From Tyto alba (Eukaryota > Chordata > Aves > Strigiformes > Tytonidae), in NCBI RefSeq assembly GCF_018691265.1, contig NW_024881296.1:15655427-15719426 (forward strand): a stretch of DNA of 64,000 bases, written 5' to 3'. Shown here in pieces: positions 25,455 to 37,536 of this stretch. The position numbers and the translations under genes are program-made. The stretch's first letter is position 1. Each line of letters begins with the position of its first letter. The notes below the pieces were generated by a model that was not told the DNA's origin, made no database searches, and saw only the letters and a list, made by a program, of their open reading frames with translations.

Positions 25455-25642
25455 GATTCTGCCATTTGAAAAGAGGACTGTCCATCAAGTGTGTGGAAAA
25501 TGCCCACAGACACACACTGTGCTGTCAGGACTACAGCAGCAGCTGCTCAGCTGCCCTTCACTCGCTCCGGGGAAGAGGCTGGGAGCGAGGATGCTTGTGC
25601 GGGTGTTTTACATCACACTTTGCAGCTTGACCGTGCTTTTGG
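25455..25642 (+). CDS. Candidate first exon of an unidentified secreted or membrane protein (partial)
   Basis: The ATG at 25591 is in good context (GCGAGGATGC, A at -3). It begins MLVRVFYITLCSLTVLLG: a basic residue, then a hydrophobic core of about 13 residues, as in a signal peptide. Straight after it, at 25643, there is a GTGAGG splice donor that splits the glycine codon in phase 1. That is the usual arrangement for a signal-peptide exon in Ig-type and cytokine-receptor genes. The 25561-25680 stretch is richer in GC and CpG than its surroundings, and a TATA word lies upstream. Read through without splicing, the frame continues 23 codons to a TGA at 25714-25716. A second strong donor (CCAAG|GTAAGC) lies at 25732, so a non-coding exon reading is also possible. 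No downstream partner exon was identified and no family was recognised. The start coordinate is inferred from the TATA position. Confidence 0.27.
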
Positions 25643-25732
25643 GTGAGGAATACCTTGCTGTGCGGGAGCCCTGCGGTCATGAGCAGCTTGGGCAATGTAA
25701 AAGGAAAATGCAGTGATCGTGCACATCCAAGG

Positions 25733-27050
25733 TAAGCAGCACAGTTACAAAAGACAGGAGCAGAGGACCTATGTGTAATTTGTCTCCCCTGAGATTCATC
25801 CAGGAGGGTCTGTCCCTCAGTCCAGCTAACCTGCTGCAGCTTTTCCTCATGTACGCCTCATTAGAGAACCTGGACTTGTGTGTATTTAAAACTTCAGATT
25901 ATGTGCTGTGGAGAGAACCCCTTGGGGACACTAGCTTTTACAGTCTATCCGAAGTCTTCCAGGAGGTACATACAGATTTAATCTTCCTCTCCACAATTTC
26001 TCTCCTGACTCAACTAAATATTATTTAATTTCCTGAGAGGTGGCAGTTCTCTCCATTAGACCAAGTGCCAGTACTTGCCCAGTTAATTAACAGACCTTTA
26101 CTTTGAAAAGATAAAGGTCTCCCCTACACAAACGCACAGGCACTTGGTTTTGTGAGCCAGGGGCCCACTCAGCAGCCACTTAGACTGATCTATTTGAGCC
26201 TGTCATTTCTCTGGCTGGGTGGTACTGCTGACTTCCTTGTGAATGGGCAGTCGCAGTTCAGGGAATGCTTTTGGCTGAGTCAGGTCGTTCTCCCCCCTCC
26301 CACCCCCGTGTTACTGCAGCACAAGGGGTGGCAGCAGCCTGTGAAGTGGCAGAGTGGGAGCAGGGCTGTGACAATTTATCTGGATGTGGAGCTTGTTTGA
26401 GCTGTCATTTTTCACTGGGATGTGTGTCCTCCATGGATCCTTAGATTTTATATCAGTGTGTAGAGGAACAGATATTTTGCATCTAAGCTGCTAGATGGGA
26501 TAGATACATGTAGCTCATTATTAGCTCTTAACTTCTGCTACATACAAGAGTGACCAGAGACTGTAAGGTGACAGTAGGATTGGGATATTGACTCCCCACT
26601 CCCAGCATTTTTCTCCAGAACACTCTGTGGGATTTACCAGATTTGGAGTGGCCCCTTTTCTATTGCAGAGTAGGCAATAGGATTTTAATGGTGATTGTGA
26701 AGTACAAAACAGTTACATTTTGTTAACCTAGTGCTTATCGTCAGTATGCATCTATGTGGGGTTTTTCTGTGGGAAATGTAGTTTCTACAAACTAAAGGGA
26801 ATAGAATCATGCTTCCAAATACATTTTTCCTTTATCTAAGATAAATATTGAAATTATATCATTTTGGTCATTCTGCATGATGAATTTAAAATATTTCAGT
26901 TTCTTGAACCAAACATAAGTATTTCCTAGTCACAGAAGATTTGGTCACGCTATAGAAATTGCAGTTTGGCTAACTTTATTACTTCTTCCACAATTTAGCT
27001 GTGCCATATGTTGAGAGGACATGTGATACCTAAATAAATGATGGACCGAT
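25733..27050. other. Non-coding DNA, no gene recognised
   Basis: Contains two frames without recognisable domains: 25771-26028 (85 codons, leucine-rich) and 26152-26400 (82 codons, in a locally GC-richer patch). Either could be part of a transcript from the candidate exon just upstream, but no clear acceptor-donor pairing supports this. No transposon recognised. Confidence 0.5.
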
Positions 27051-27239
27051 TGTTGTGGTTTAGGCCTGGTTGGCAGCCAACCACAATGCAGCAGCTCTCT
27101 CTCCCTTCCCTTCCGGCAATGAGAAGGGACAGAGAGCCAGGCTTGGGGTTCAAGATAGGACTGGGATGGGGAAAAAATTCCCCTTTATGATCACGAGCAA
27201 AAGGCAGACTCGTTAGGGGAAGGAAAAAAAGAACATAGA

Positions 27240-27245
27240 TTTATT
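27240..27245 (-). terminator. LTR polyadenylation signal
   Basis: AATAAA on the minus strand, about 190 bases from the LTR 3' end. This is the usual R/U5 position for this long-LTR type. Confidence 0.6.
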
Positions 27246-27962
27246 ACAGACACTAACAACAACACTTAACAGAGTAGGACAGTGAGAAGCATTGCCACAT
27301 CTTGAGAACACCTTCCCCCCACCCCTCCCTTCTTCCCGGGTTCAGTTCTGCTCCCGATATCTCTACCTCCTCCCCCAGTGGCGCAGGGGCAGGGAATGGG
27401 GGGTGCAGTCAGCGCTGCCACTTCTTTCATCTTCGGTGAGGGGAGTGTCCGGAACTTGTTCCTCCTGCTCCATCATGGTCCCCCTCTCACAGGAGACAGT
27501 CCTCCACAAACTTTCTCCAACATGAGTTCCTCCCATGGGCCGCACCATTCCCCACACTGCTCCGTCATGGGTCACTAACTTCCTCTGACTGGATTCCCTC
27601 CCATGGCTGCAGACCTTCCCAAGCTGCTCTGGCGTGGGACACCCCCGCATGCTGCAATCCTCCCAGCACTGAATTACAGCAGTTGGGCTGCCTTTTCCCG
27701 TGAGACCCCGGCCTTCTTCAGGCACAGCACCTTGATCAGCTGAGCAGAAGCCACAGGCCATAAATCATTGTCTGCTCCACTGTAGATCTTCATGGGTGGC
27801 AGGGGGGGGCCGCCCTGCCGTCTCACCACAGGATACAGGAGGGTCTCTGCTCCGGCACACCTCCCCCCTCCTTTCTTCCTCCGTTCCTCCACTGACCTTG
27901 GTGCTCACGCAGCTGCAGCAACTCCTCCTCACAAGTCCCATTGCTCGTCACCACGTCCCTTC

Positions 27963-27969
27963 TTAAATA
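27963..27969 (-). promoter_or_regulatory. LTR TATA-like box
   Basis: TATTTAA on the minus strand, 23 bases after a CCAAT box. The same TATTTAAGAAGG word occurs in the LTR at 61.5 kb. Confidence 0.55.
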
Positions 27970-28337
27970 TGTTGTCACAGAGGCCCAGCTGATTGGCTCA
28001 GTTTCCAAACAGAAGTAGAGCTGACTTGGAGCTGGGGGAGCTTCGAGAAGCTTCTCACAGGGGGCCGCCCCGATAGCTCCCTCCCCTGCCATCAAAAAAA
28101 CTCCACCATTCACTCAACCCAGGACACTGATAAAGGAAGGTAATGTGGAACAACTTACCCTAAGATTATCATGGGTAAAGGAAGCAAATGTAATTTAATG
28201 TCAAACATCTGAAAATTATAAGTTATATTCAACAAACTGGAATGTTTCTGTACAAGAACACTGACATGATTATTTCAACTGTAAATCTCACAGTGGGATA
28301 TTTTGCTGTGCTACCTTAGAAACTTGCTGAAACTTTG

Positions 28338-28656
28338 AAATCATGGAGCAGGTGAGGTTGGAAGGGACCCTTGGAAGTCTCTGATTAGAAGCAGGGTCCA
28401 AGCTAGAGCAGGTTGCTCAAGGTAACATTCAGTCAGGTGTTGAACATATCTAAGGATGCACACCTCAAAATCTCTCTGGGCAAGCTGTGCCAGTCAGTGC
28501 TTGACCACCCTCACAGTAAAATTTTGTGTTTATATTTAAGTTGAATTTCCTGTCTGTAAGTTTATGCCAGTTGCCTCTTTCCCTCTTTCTGGGCACCACT
28601 GTCTCCCTCTTCTTTACTTTCCCCAGTCCCTTCATTAGTTATTTATACACAGATCA
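28338..28656 (-). mobile_element. CR1 LINE 3' end fragment
   Basis: On the plus map it opens with GTTGGAAGGGACC, the reverse complement of the CR1 3' UTR end. It continues through CTCTCTGGGCAAGCTGTGCCAGT and CACCACCCTCACAGTAAA, the coding end of CR1 ORF2 in reverse, to a TATTTATACACA word. The terminal octamer tail is decayed. It is 5'-truncated and non-coding, with several small indels. The ends are approximate. Confidence 0.88.
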
Positions 28657-31600
28657 GAAATACTGGAATTTCCTATGGCAAGAATATTTCAGTTTTCATT
28701 TAGATTTCTGTTAAATATAAGACCAAGGATATGAAGATAGAGGACAAAAAGCAGAATTTGCTGGAGATTAGTTAGTTTGCATAAAATAGCTCCTATTCTG
28801 ATTTTTTTTCTTAGGTATGCTATAACATGTACAGGACCACATCACATCAAAATCCTTTAAATTCAGTAACATCTCTGTTTCTTCCCTATTGAGACAGACA
28901 GATCACAGCAAAAGGCATTACTATTTTTATTAGGCCCATCTAAATAGCATTGTAAAGGACACTTGAGACTGCATTTTAATTTATGATCCAGACTGGGCTG
29001 TAAGTTTATGTGGACAAAACTGTCTCTTTTCTTAACACTAAGAATTAAATATCACCAGCACAGAGCTGCAGAGATCATGTACTATTCTTTCCTTGAATTC
29101 AGATGCAGGTTGTGGAGCAGCCTCGTGTTTGCTTGACTTTGAAGTGTGGTTGTATATGGCCTACGGGGCAAGATTATTTAAATGTTAATATTTTTTCCTG
29201 AAAATTTAAAGTAGCTAATATCCAGGATGTAATTTCCTCTTTACTGCTTCAGTGAATTGCATTTGAGTCCTTGTCGGAGAGGAACTTTCTCCTACAATGT
29301 AGGAGATGCGCCTCTACCTAGAATGTGGGTGGATGTAATGAAGGGAGAGTTTAAGTGCAGATTGGCTACAGATGGCCGTGGTGGAGAGGGAACTCTTGAC
29401 TGATACTCTGATTTTGTTTCGGTGATTTCTCTCAATGCAAGACCTTCCTGATCATTTGCTGGGAGCAATGGGAATAATGTTGAGGCAGTTTGATACTGTG
29501 TTCTCAGATGTCTTCCTCCAAATAAAAGCATTCTCTTTCACACTCTTCTGTTTGAGAAAAGCCAAAATGCAAGTCTCTCTCCAAGGCTGGCTAGCTACAG
29601 GAAAAAAAGAAATATGCCCATGGAACAGTAACAGACAGAAGTTTGTTCTGCAGCATCTGAGTATAGTGGCACTGAAGACACTGAGGACCCCTGTGTGTGA
29701 CCCCTGTTTTGGAAGGAGATGTAAAAAATTCCCCATAACAAAGTTCTACTTCTAGGCCTTGTTCTCCCTGCAGCTACCCACACTCTGCCAGGAAAAGGCA
29801 GGGCAAATGGGAAGGCATGACATGGATCTGTGCAAATTGCACATGTACCTTCCTCGATTAACGTGTCCTCTACTTCTTGCACAACAGAGCTGTAGTGATT
29901 GCCTTACCAGTGAGTTTTATTTTGACTCTGAGGAGCATGCTGAATTTGCCCCTTTTATGTATTGCATTTGCAGTTATGTCTTCTGTATGAACAATCCCTG
30001 CCTTATAAATCTTTGCATTTCGTGGTGCCATTGAGCATCCTGAGGAAGGAAGCTGAAATCTGAACAGGCTGTTTATCCCACATAATTTGTCTCTTGGCAA
30101 CACTGTGGCGGTAAGTTTGAATTTCTGTTAACTCTGCTATTCTTATTAGATGGGTTTATAGGAGGTTACAGTCTTCAGGGCTGTCACTTCAACCCTTAAC
30201 TGACAAGACTTTGGCTGTCTTTCACTTCACAAGAGCAAAGGGAAAGAGGAGAAGGAATGCTGAAGACATTCCCAAACAGATGTGACCAGGGGACAGCTGA
30301 AATGAAAAGACTTGTCTTTCAAGCGGTATTATGCAGGTTACTATGATTTGCTCCTTTAGAATGTCTCTATTTTGTGAATGTATGCTAACAAAACTGAATG
30401 ATGGGCAGAACAGTACAGTGGCTCAAGTGAAGTTGGCAGCTTTCTGTATGCTATGGTATTTGTAATCATCTGTATTGATGAAAGAAACGTAAATAATATT
30501 GTTGCATATTATGCTAACATTACAAAGTGCTCTCATTGGTAATTAAAGAATTACATACATGTAAATGATCTTCAAGCTAGCTTAAAATTAAGCTAGAAGT
30601 CTACAGAAAATTATACCATTCTGGACTGGTGCCACTCCTAAAAGATACTTACCCACTAACTTCCAGTCTACAGAATTTCCCCAGCAAAGTAAAACGGTCC
30701 TTTGTGCTTAGGAAACTACCACGTAGATAAATGATCACAAAAAGTGATTTTTTTCTTCATTTGTGATATATTCTGCCACAGAAAAACAACTAAAGCTGTT
30801 TTTCTAGTAAAAAACAGGAGTTGATCACTGTGGCTTAATTTCTGTTACCTATTTTAGTCACCATTTAAACCAACGAACAGGAAACTTAGTTTTAAATAGT
30901 TGCTTTTAATCTTGGTTTACATATGAGTCACCTTCCTAAAGGCATATTGGATGATCCCGATTAGTAACCACAGAAACACGTTGATTTTCACCTAAATACA
31001 ACCTGTATGTTAAATAAGGTACTACTTTTTGTGAGGTGAATATATTACATGTATTTAGCCAGTATATAGCCTGATATACCTTGAGTCAGATTATGGTTAT
31101 AAAATAATTCAGAAAAATGGTGAAAGCTACATTTAGTATTTACCCTATTATGATTATGCTCTTATTTGTGTCTCTTGTCAAGATGCAGTTGGTTGGAATT
31201 TGCAACTTAATTAAAAGCAGAAACCCAACATTATAAAGTTGTTTGTTTTAGTTAAATTAAACCACCTTAAATAGCTGATTACTTAGGGAAAACATTCATT
31301 TATTGAAATGGGTTTTAATACTAATTGACTCATTAAACAAAGGAAGTATTGTCCATGGTTAACAAATTGTACTAATAGTTTCTGATCATCATGTCTGTCA
31401 TGATTTTAGAACTACCAGATCTCATCCTGTTACACCTCATTTATATTTATGCATTGGAAGGGCATAATAAGCTATCCAGTTTTTCAGCATCCAAAAATTT
31501 CTCAGCTATGAATAAATTAGTCACTGGATTTAAGTAACTAAACAAACAGAAATGCAGAAATTGTCATCACTGCAGTTGCAGAAGAGGCTATACCTCTTTA

Positions 31601-31785
31601 ACGAGTTCAACACATTCTCAAATTAGAACTCCATAACTTCTGTATTACCTGGTTCAGGGATTTGCCTTCATCAGTTCACATGTACTATGAGGATATTAAT
31701 GTTTATTTAATACAAATAATTTATTAATTATAATAAATGGAGGTATGAATGTGAGTTGTCAGTATTTAAATTTTCATTTCATATA
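28657..31785. other. Non-coding DNA, no gene seen
   Basis: No transposon recognised. About 29,270-30,110 is less AT-rich and has overlapping frames on both strands. None has a recognisable motif. From about 30,470 the sequence becomes a smooth AT-rich stretch with many TTAATT-type words, of the kind often conserved in gene deserts, though conservation cannot be judged here. Confidence 0.55.
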
Positions 31786-32313
31786 TGTGGGATGGGGGGA
31801 GAATTGGAAGAGTAAAACTGAGAAAACTCATAGGTTGAGATAAAAGACAGTTTAATAGGTAAAGCAAAAGCTACACATACAAGCAAAGCACAATAAGGAA
31901 TTAATTCATTACTTTCCATTGTCAGTCAGGTGTTCGGCCTTCTCCAGGACAGCAGAGCTCCATCATGTGTAACAGCTACTTGAGAAGAGAAATGCCATAA
32001 CTCTGAATGTCCCCTCTCCTTTCTTCCCTCAGCTTTTTGTTTCTGAGCATGGTGACATATGGTAGGGGATATCCTTTGGGTCAGTTGGGGTCAGCTGTCC
32101 CAGCTGTGTCACAACTTCTTGTGCAGCCCCAGCCTCCTTACTGGTGGGATGGAATGAGAAGCAGAAATGGCCTTGACTCTGTGTGAGTGCTGCTCAGCAA
32201 TAACTAAAACATCCCTGTATCATCCAACACTGTTTCCAGCGCAAATCCAAAACAGATCGCCATACCAGATACTACGAACCAAATTCACTCTATCCCAGCC
32301 CAAAACCAGCACA
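31786..32313 (-). mobile_element. Solo LTR fragment of an avian endogenous retrovirus (~528 bp)
   Basis: On the minus strand it begins TGTGCTGGTTTTGGGCTGGG, a start I recognise from a common avian LTR family. It runs through a region with CAACTGACC to a 3' part with ATTAAA (31856-31851) and TTTTATCTCAACC. The 3' part resembles the end of the LTR at 20767-21241. The terminal tens of bases at the 3' end are missing: the sequence stops after the C-rich block without a CA end. The expected TATATAAAG-type promoter near 32035 is changed to a T-rich word, so the promoter is probably dead. No target duplication and no retroviral genes seen. An old, decayed copy. Confidence 0.82.
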
Positions 32314-33424
32314 CCTAGATAAGTGGCTGCTACAGGGGGCCTCTCCTCTGGGCTGGGAAAGCATAAGTCTGCCTGAAGAGTAGAGGCACTTAATGCAGAG
32401 TCAGTGGTGTTTTTCTTTATATTACTTTTGCAAGTAGTCTGTTCTTTGGAGGAATTTTTAAGGCCCTGAACTAAGCTGTCCCTTAGTTAGAAAATTTTTA
32501 GAGGCTTTTAACTGAAAGCTTTGTGTTTGAGGTCATAATGGAGAGAGAAAGTGAATGCAGCTTGAAAGGATGACATTGCTTCCTGAATTTAAGCCGTGGT
32601 GTGTCATTGCTGAGTTGTGAAGAGCAACTGGACCTCGAAAATTGCAGCTCTGGGTGCTGTTTTAGGCACCTCCATGTACCAGAGGGAAGAAAGGGAGAGG
32701 GCTCTGTCACATGTGAGAAGTTGCACCCTGGAGACGCGGCATATCAAAGGAAGATAACCAGGTCACAGCCCTGGGGCTCCTTTGGCTTTTGCAGTCAGGC
32801 TTGATATTGATAAGGGATGGGGTAAATGGATAGATAGAATAAAGCTGTGTATACCTGACTTATAGATCACATATTTCTTATGGAAGTGTACCTTGTTTCC
32901 GTTATTCATTTAGAAGGCTGTGAAGTCTAGAATTGTTTTGGGGAGCTTCTTTGTTGCTTCCTCAAAACAAAAATGAGATAAAAGATATTTTGAAGTGTGT
33001 GTTGAGAGGTAAGAGCAGTTCAGACCACAGAAGGGCTGCTCCCTGCTGTAGATCTGTGTTCACATCCATACAGGTAGCACAAGAATGATGTGAGCCTATC
33101 AACTCTTGTTTCCAGACTTCAGCTCTTAGCTCAATCCTACAGTTTTAACAAGGGTCAAGGTATTGATGGATTGCATCTGACGCACTGCAAAGGAGATTAC
33201 TTGTAGTCCTTTTTCACAATAGTGATCCTACAAGATACTGCAGGGTCCATGGAAGCATCAAGAAGCCTGAATTCCAAGAAAGAGAAAATTCCTTTTCATT
33301 CACTGGATCACAAAAATGTTATGACCACCCAGTGTACCAAGGTGTTGCAATTTTGGAGTGCTGGGGCACAGGAGTAAGAGTTGAATTGTAAAACCATTCT
33401 GGTACTTTATTTAATAAGTGATCT
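32314..33424. other. Non-coding DNA, no gene seen
   Basis: Mixed composition. Small frames near 32498-32804 lie on both strands with no domain. No repeat recognised. Confidence 0.6.
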
Positions 33425-33448
33425 GGGGGGGGGGGGGGGGGGGGGGGG
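33425..33448 (+). repeat. G24 homopolymer
   Basis: Twenty-four consecutive G on the + strand, followed by about 120 bases that are mostly purine (33449-33570). Such a run can form G-quadruplex DNA and is prone to length error in sequencing. Confidence 0.92.
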
Positions 33449-34113
33449 AAGGCAAAAAGAAAACAAGAAAAAAAACAAGCCTAACAGAAAAAAAAAACAA
33501 AGCAAGAAAAGCCTGGGAGGAGACCAAGAATCAAAAAACAACTTAGGGGACTGGACTGGAAAAAGGAGGTTGGCTCTTTAGGTAAGTTTAGGACAACAAA
33601 ACTTAAGCATGTGTTCTGGTAATGATAGGTGATTCAGTGAGACTAACTAAATTCATCCAGGGGACTCACAAGTTGGTGAACTTTGCTGGACCAAGACTGT
33701 ATTTTTAAGTGATTTAAACCCTATTATTTTTATTCAAATTGACACAAAACTACATATTGCATACTGCATTATTCATTCTATTTTGCATGGAAAATGATTG
33801 CTTCACAATCCTGAAATGTCTATTAAATCATCCAGATATTTTCATTAAATTTCTGCACCTTTTTCATTTTTTTTGTCCAAGCCAGAGGAATTATTTTAAA
33901 ATATTGTTCTTCTTTTACATCACTTGTTTTGATTTTAATGTGCTAAAAATGTCAAATTTAGTCTAACCCAGAGACCATTCGTTATACATTTATGAAGTAA
34001 AATAGATGCACAACAGCAAATGTTGATTTATGACAAAATATTAAAATAATGTAGTTTTTGGCATAGGACCCCCTTAATGAACACTAGTGTCACAAAATAT
34101 TCTCAAACCCAGT

Positions 34114-34146
34114 CATGAATATTCTGCTTTATATTCAATATTCATG
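34114..34146. repeat. Inverted repeat, 10-base arms
   Basis: CATGAATATT and its exact complement AATATTCATG separated by 13 bases. It could form a stem-loop. Confidence 0.7.
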
Positions 34147-37100
34147 CCTTGGAAAGCTGGAAAGGACTCTGTGGACCTTGTCAATAGGACATTGAATAGA
34201 TGAAGCACTTAGATCAAATATATGTACCAAACTGAGGATGAATAAATGATGCTGAATGTACCACTCCCACTTGGATAGAAAAGCAAATAAGTTTTACAGG
34301 GGCAGAGTCTTCTTAAGAGAATCTTGTTAGACCTTCTCTTACTGAAGGGAATAATTTGGTTTTAGGCACTGGCAAAACTATAGGAACAAAATCCAGCATA
34401 AAGCAGTAAAATAAGATAATGACATCCAAAAGAAAATTTCAAAGTTAGTATGAATCTGAAAAGGAGTTGTGTTCCCATACCCATCTCTTGGGATAATGAC
34501 TGGTCTCCACAGAAGTTCTTCTGATACCTGTATTAGGGAAGTCACTCCTTTTCTCCCCTGAACACATACCACAAGTAGAAGAGAAGAAAAAGGAGGTTAT
34601 CTGTTGGTTCCTGGCACCACCTCCCTGAATGACATCTTTTATCTGATGGGAGCTGTGCCAGCATAGCAGAGCTGATGGGGAACACAACTGTTTGCACACA
34701 CCTCCCTGGAAGCAAATATTTTTAGCCTAAGACAATGGGTTCTGTCATCCCAGCAGGCTGGACAAAAATAAAGGATTCATCCCAGTTGCCTTAATAAGGC
34801 TTGAAGGCAGTTGGTTTCCTAAAATATAAGCCTTTGTTATTCCAATTAACTCTCTTCCAAAAAAATGGACTGCTATTCCTGAATTAGAACCAGCATCATA
34901 AGCTCTAGTGATTTACACTTCTGTCAGACCTCTCATACAGATGGACTGTTCATAGGCTGTTGCTTTACTTGATGTACCTCTTTCAGGCGAAACACTGAAT
35001 TTTTAGAACAAGGCTTCTATTGATTATTAGGTAGATTTTGGCCAGTATTGACACTGTGAGATGAGCTCCTCACTGATCATTCAGTTCACTACAGAAGAAT
35101 ACATCCATATGACTCAACCTATAGATCATTTGTCCACCACTTACCTACACACAGCTCTGGCTGTGGTACAGTATGTCAGCTGCTTAAGTCCCACAGTGTC
35201 CCTTGTTTCTGCCAAAGGGAATCCTGTACAGCATATATGTGAAACTGCCAAGTGAATATGGGTAGGGATTATAAAGTTTCCTGCACTGAACTGAACTGAA
35301 ATACTAGGGCTGTCCCTGTCTTCTTGTGGACAGTAGTGCTACCTTCTCAGGATTAGGAATGGTATGCGTGAGACCAGCACTCTCATAAACTATGAAATCA
35401 GGGGAATAATAGAGTGAATGAAATGACTGTAGGATGCACACAGAGAACTCAAAATCAGTTCTGAAGTATCTTATAGCTGACCTCAAAAAATGTGTGCAGG
35501 GAACGAAGTGTGTTGGGACGCAGTGAGTCTGAGCTTGGAGGAGAGCAGCGCTCTGCTGCTGGTTTTCACCAGTTCTGGCTCTCCAGCGTTCATCAGAGGA
35601 AGAGAAAATGTCTTCTTTAATGCAACTTTAGGTCTCCAATTGTATGAGATGACTCCATTGCTAAAGAAGCAGACATCTTTCTGCTAAAGAAAGTAAAAAT
35701 TAGAAGGGATGTTTATCCTCTCTGACTAATATTACCCAAAGACACTAAAAACTTTTTTGCACTCAGATTTTTCCTCTTCAGATGTATGATAGGTAGAAGG
35801 GTTATGATGATTGCTAATACAGTGCTCAGATGTAAAATATTGGTCATGCTGGTTACCATAGCAGTTTGAACAAATAGACAAGTTGTATAAATATCTACTT
35901 GGTCTGCACTGTGGGACACAGTTAAAGAGTAAACCAACACAGGTATGTAATCTAGATACAGACTTAAAACAGTGAAAAATGTCACCCTTCTTCCTGTTAA
36001 GACCTGACACCTTCTGTGATTCTTACTGTCCCACTAACCCCCATGTCCACATTCATCACAACAGGGAGTCCTCTGCCTGCCACCACTTTGAAAAGAGTCA
36101 GGCTAACAGAAAAGTAGAGGCTCATCACTCTGCAAAGGAGATGGACACTATCTAAGAAACTAGCTTATGTAAAGAGCATTTCTTACAGGCATCTTTGTTG
36201 TCATCATTAATATCACTGGACTGGACTGACAACAGCTCAAGGCAAATATAGGTGGAAGACAAACAATGTGTCTGCCTCAAAGAACGTTAGTTAATAAAGC
36301 TTTTGTTACACCTTGATTCATTGTCTAGTTGGGAGTCAAGACTAGTTATTAAACATTTCAGAGAGAGAAAGGATTGCTATGACAACAAAGTATGAATAAT
36401 TCATCTGAAGGGGAGAGGGGACATGCAATAATAGAACAATTGCTAAAATTCCTCTTAAAGGATTTATGTGCATCAAAAGCAATAATAAAAAGGAAGAGTT
36501 TCAATCTATGCTATCTCACTAACTGCAGCTTAAAAAACATCTGTCATCGGTGGTGACTTGCACAATACAAGTTAGAGTACAAAATCTGCAGCTTCTTACT
36601 TCTTATAAATACAGAGCAGGGGCACAAGAAAACAATCAGGAAGCCTCTCTGAACACTGAAGGTTTGGGTGTCTGGACTTGGTTGAAATTTTGGAATTTTT
36701 TTCTATCATAAATATTGAGCCATGGGAGTCAGTGACATGACCCAAAATACAGTGAAATACAATGAAATATTGTTCTTTAGATTGAGATCTGTTTCTTTGG
36801 GAACATTCTAGTCTCTTCCAGAAGAATTTAAAGAAAGTGGGAAAAAAAGTAATGTTAATGCAAGAATGAGAGTATCATTGTCTCCATTGCATTATTTTAT
36901 GTATCATTCCAGTCTCCTAGTGAGAAGGCTTTTGTCTTGCATTTTGTTTGATTCTCTTTAACACATTGTATGTGCATTTTTAACAAAGCATGGAAAATCT
37001 TACTAAACATATGTATTTTTTAAAAAGCTAGTTTATCTTTTTTTCAAATAGAGATAGCAATCCACAATGAAATTAAATACTGATCCCCCTCAAAACCTAC

Positions 37101-37515
37101 CCTAGATGAATCTACAAAAGCAAACAGCATAGACAGCAGCAATGGAAGCTTTTCTGGCTTGCTTTTCTCCCTCTGGAACTGAAGGAACAGCTGTTTTAGA
37201 AAGTGGCCACAATGTTAGTTCAGGTTTTAATTTCTCTTCTTGTACCATGGAAAGGTGTGTAACCTGTTTTTTTACTATGTATTCACACACAAGGCAACCT
37301 GGATGAGATCAAGAAAAAAGAAAATGGTGAAAAACAGTCTGACTACAAAAGGAAGGGAAGGTCATCTACTGTTTTAAAGATAGTAGTATAAGAAGGGGAC
37401 TGTCAAAACAAAAGAAAACAAAAAATATGCAACCCCCCAAAAACACTAGGATTTATTTTCCCAGTAGAAACTAGCTCTGAAATTTTAAACTATAAGCCTC
37501 CTTCGTGTCTCTGAC

Positions 37516-37536
37516 TTAATTAATTAATTAATTAAA
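37516..37536. repeat. TTAA tandem repeat
   Basis: Five uninterrupted TTAA units plus one base. A short microsatellite. Confidence 0.8.

Larger units (their letters stand above)
27051..28126 (-). mobile_element. Solo LTR of an avian endogenous retrovirus, ERVL-like (1,076 bp)
   Basis: On the minus strand it begins TGTCCTGGG and ends CCACAACA. The flanks ccgat (27046-27050) and ctgat (28127-28131) form a likely 5-bp target duplication with one difference. Minus-strand signals are in the right order: CCAAT (27996-27992), TATTTAA (27969-27963) and an AATAAA polyadenylation signal (27245-27240). The middle holds degenerate ~46-base repeats, each with a CTGGAGCAG-like word (at 27624, 27558, 27511 and 27465 on the + map). 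The LTR at 61.5 kb has the same layout, so the families are related. CpG content is still high and the duplication nearly intact, which suggests it is among the younger insertions here. The 60-130-codon frames inside it are not genes. No retroviral coding region adjoins it. Confidence 0.87.

Noticed and set aside
27292..28113. Several frames of 66-132 codons on both strands
   Set aside because: All are inside the 27-kb LTR and overlap each other on opposite strands. GC-rich LTR sequence with few stops explains them.
29974..30112. Acceptor-like TTTGCAG and GTAAGT donor 139 bases apart
   Set aside because: The pyrimidine tract is weak, none of the three frames is open across it, and the pairing is at a level expected by chance.
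34150..34200. Possible CR1 3' end trace (GCTGGAAAGGACTCTGTGGA)
   Set aside because: Only about 25 bases resemble the CR1 3' UTR end in reverse. No further CR1 sequence follows.
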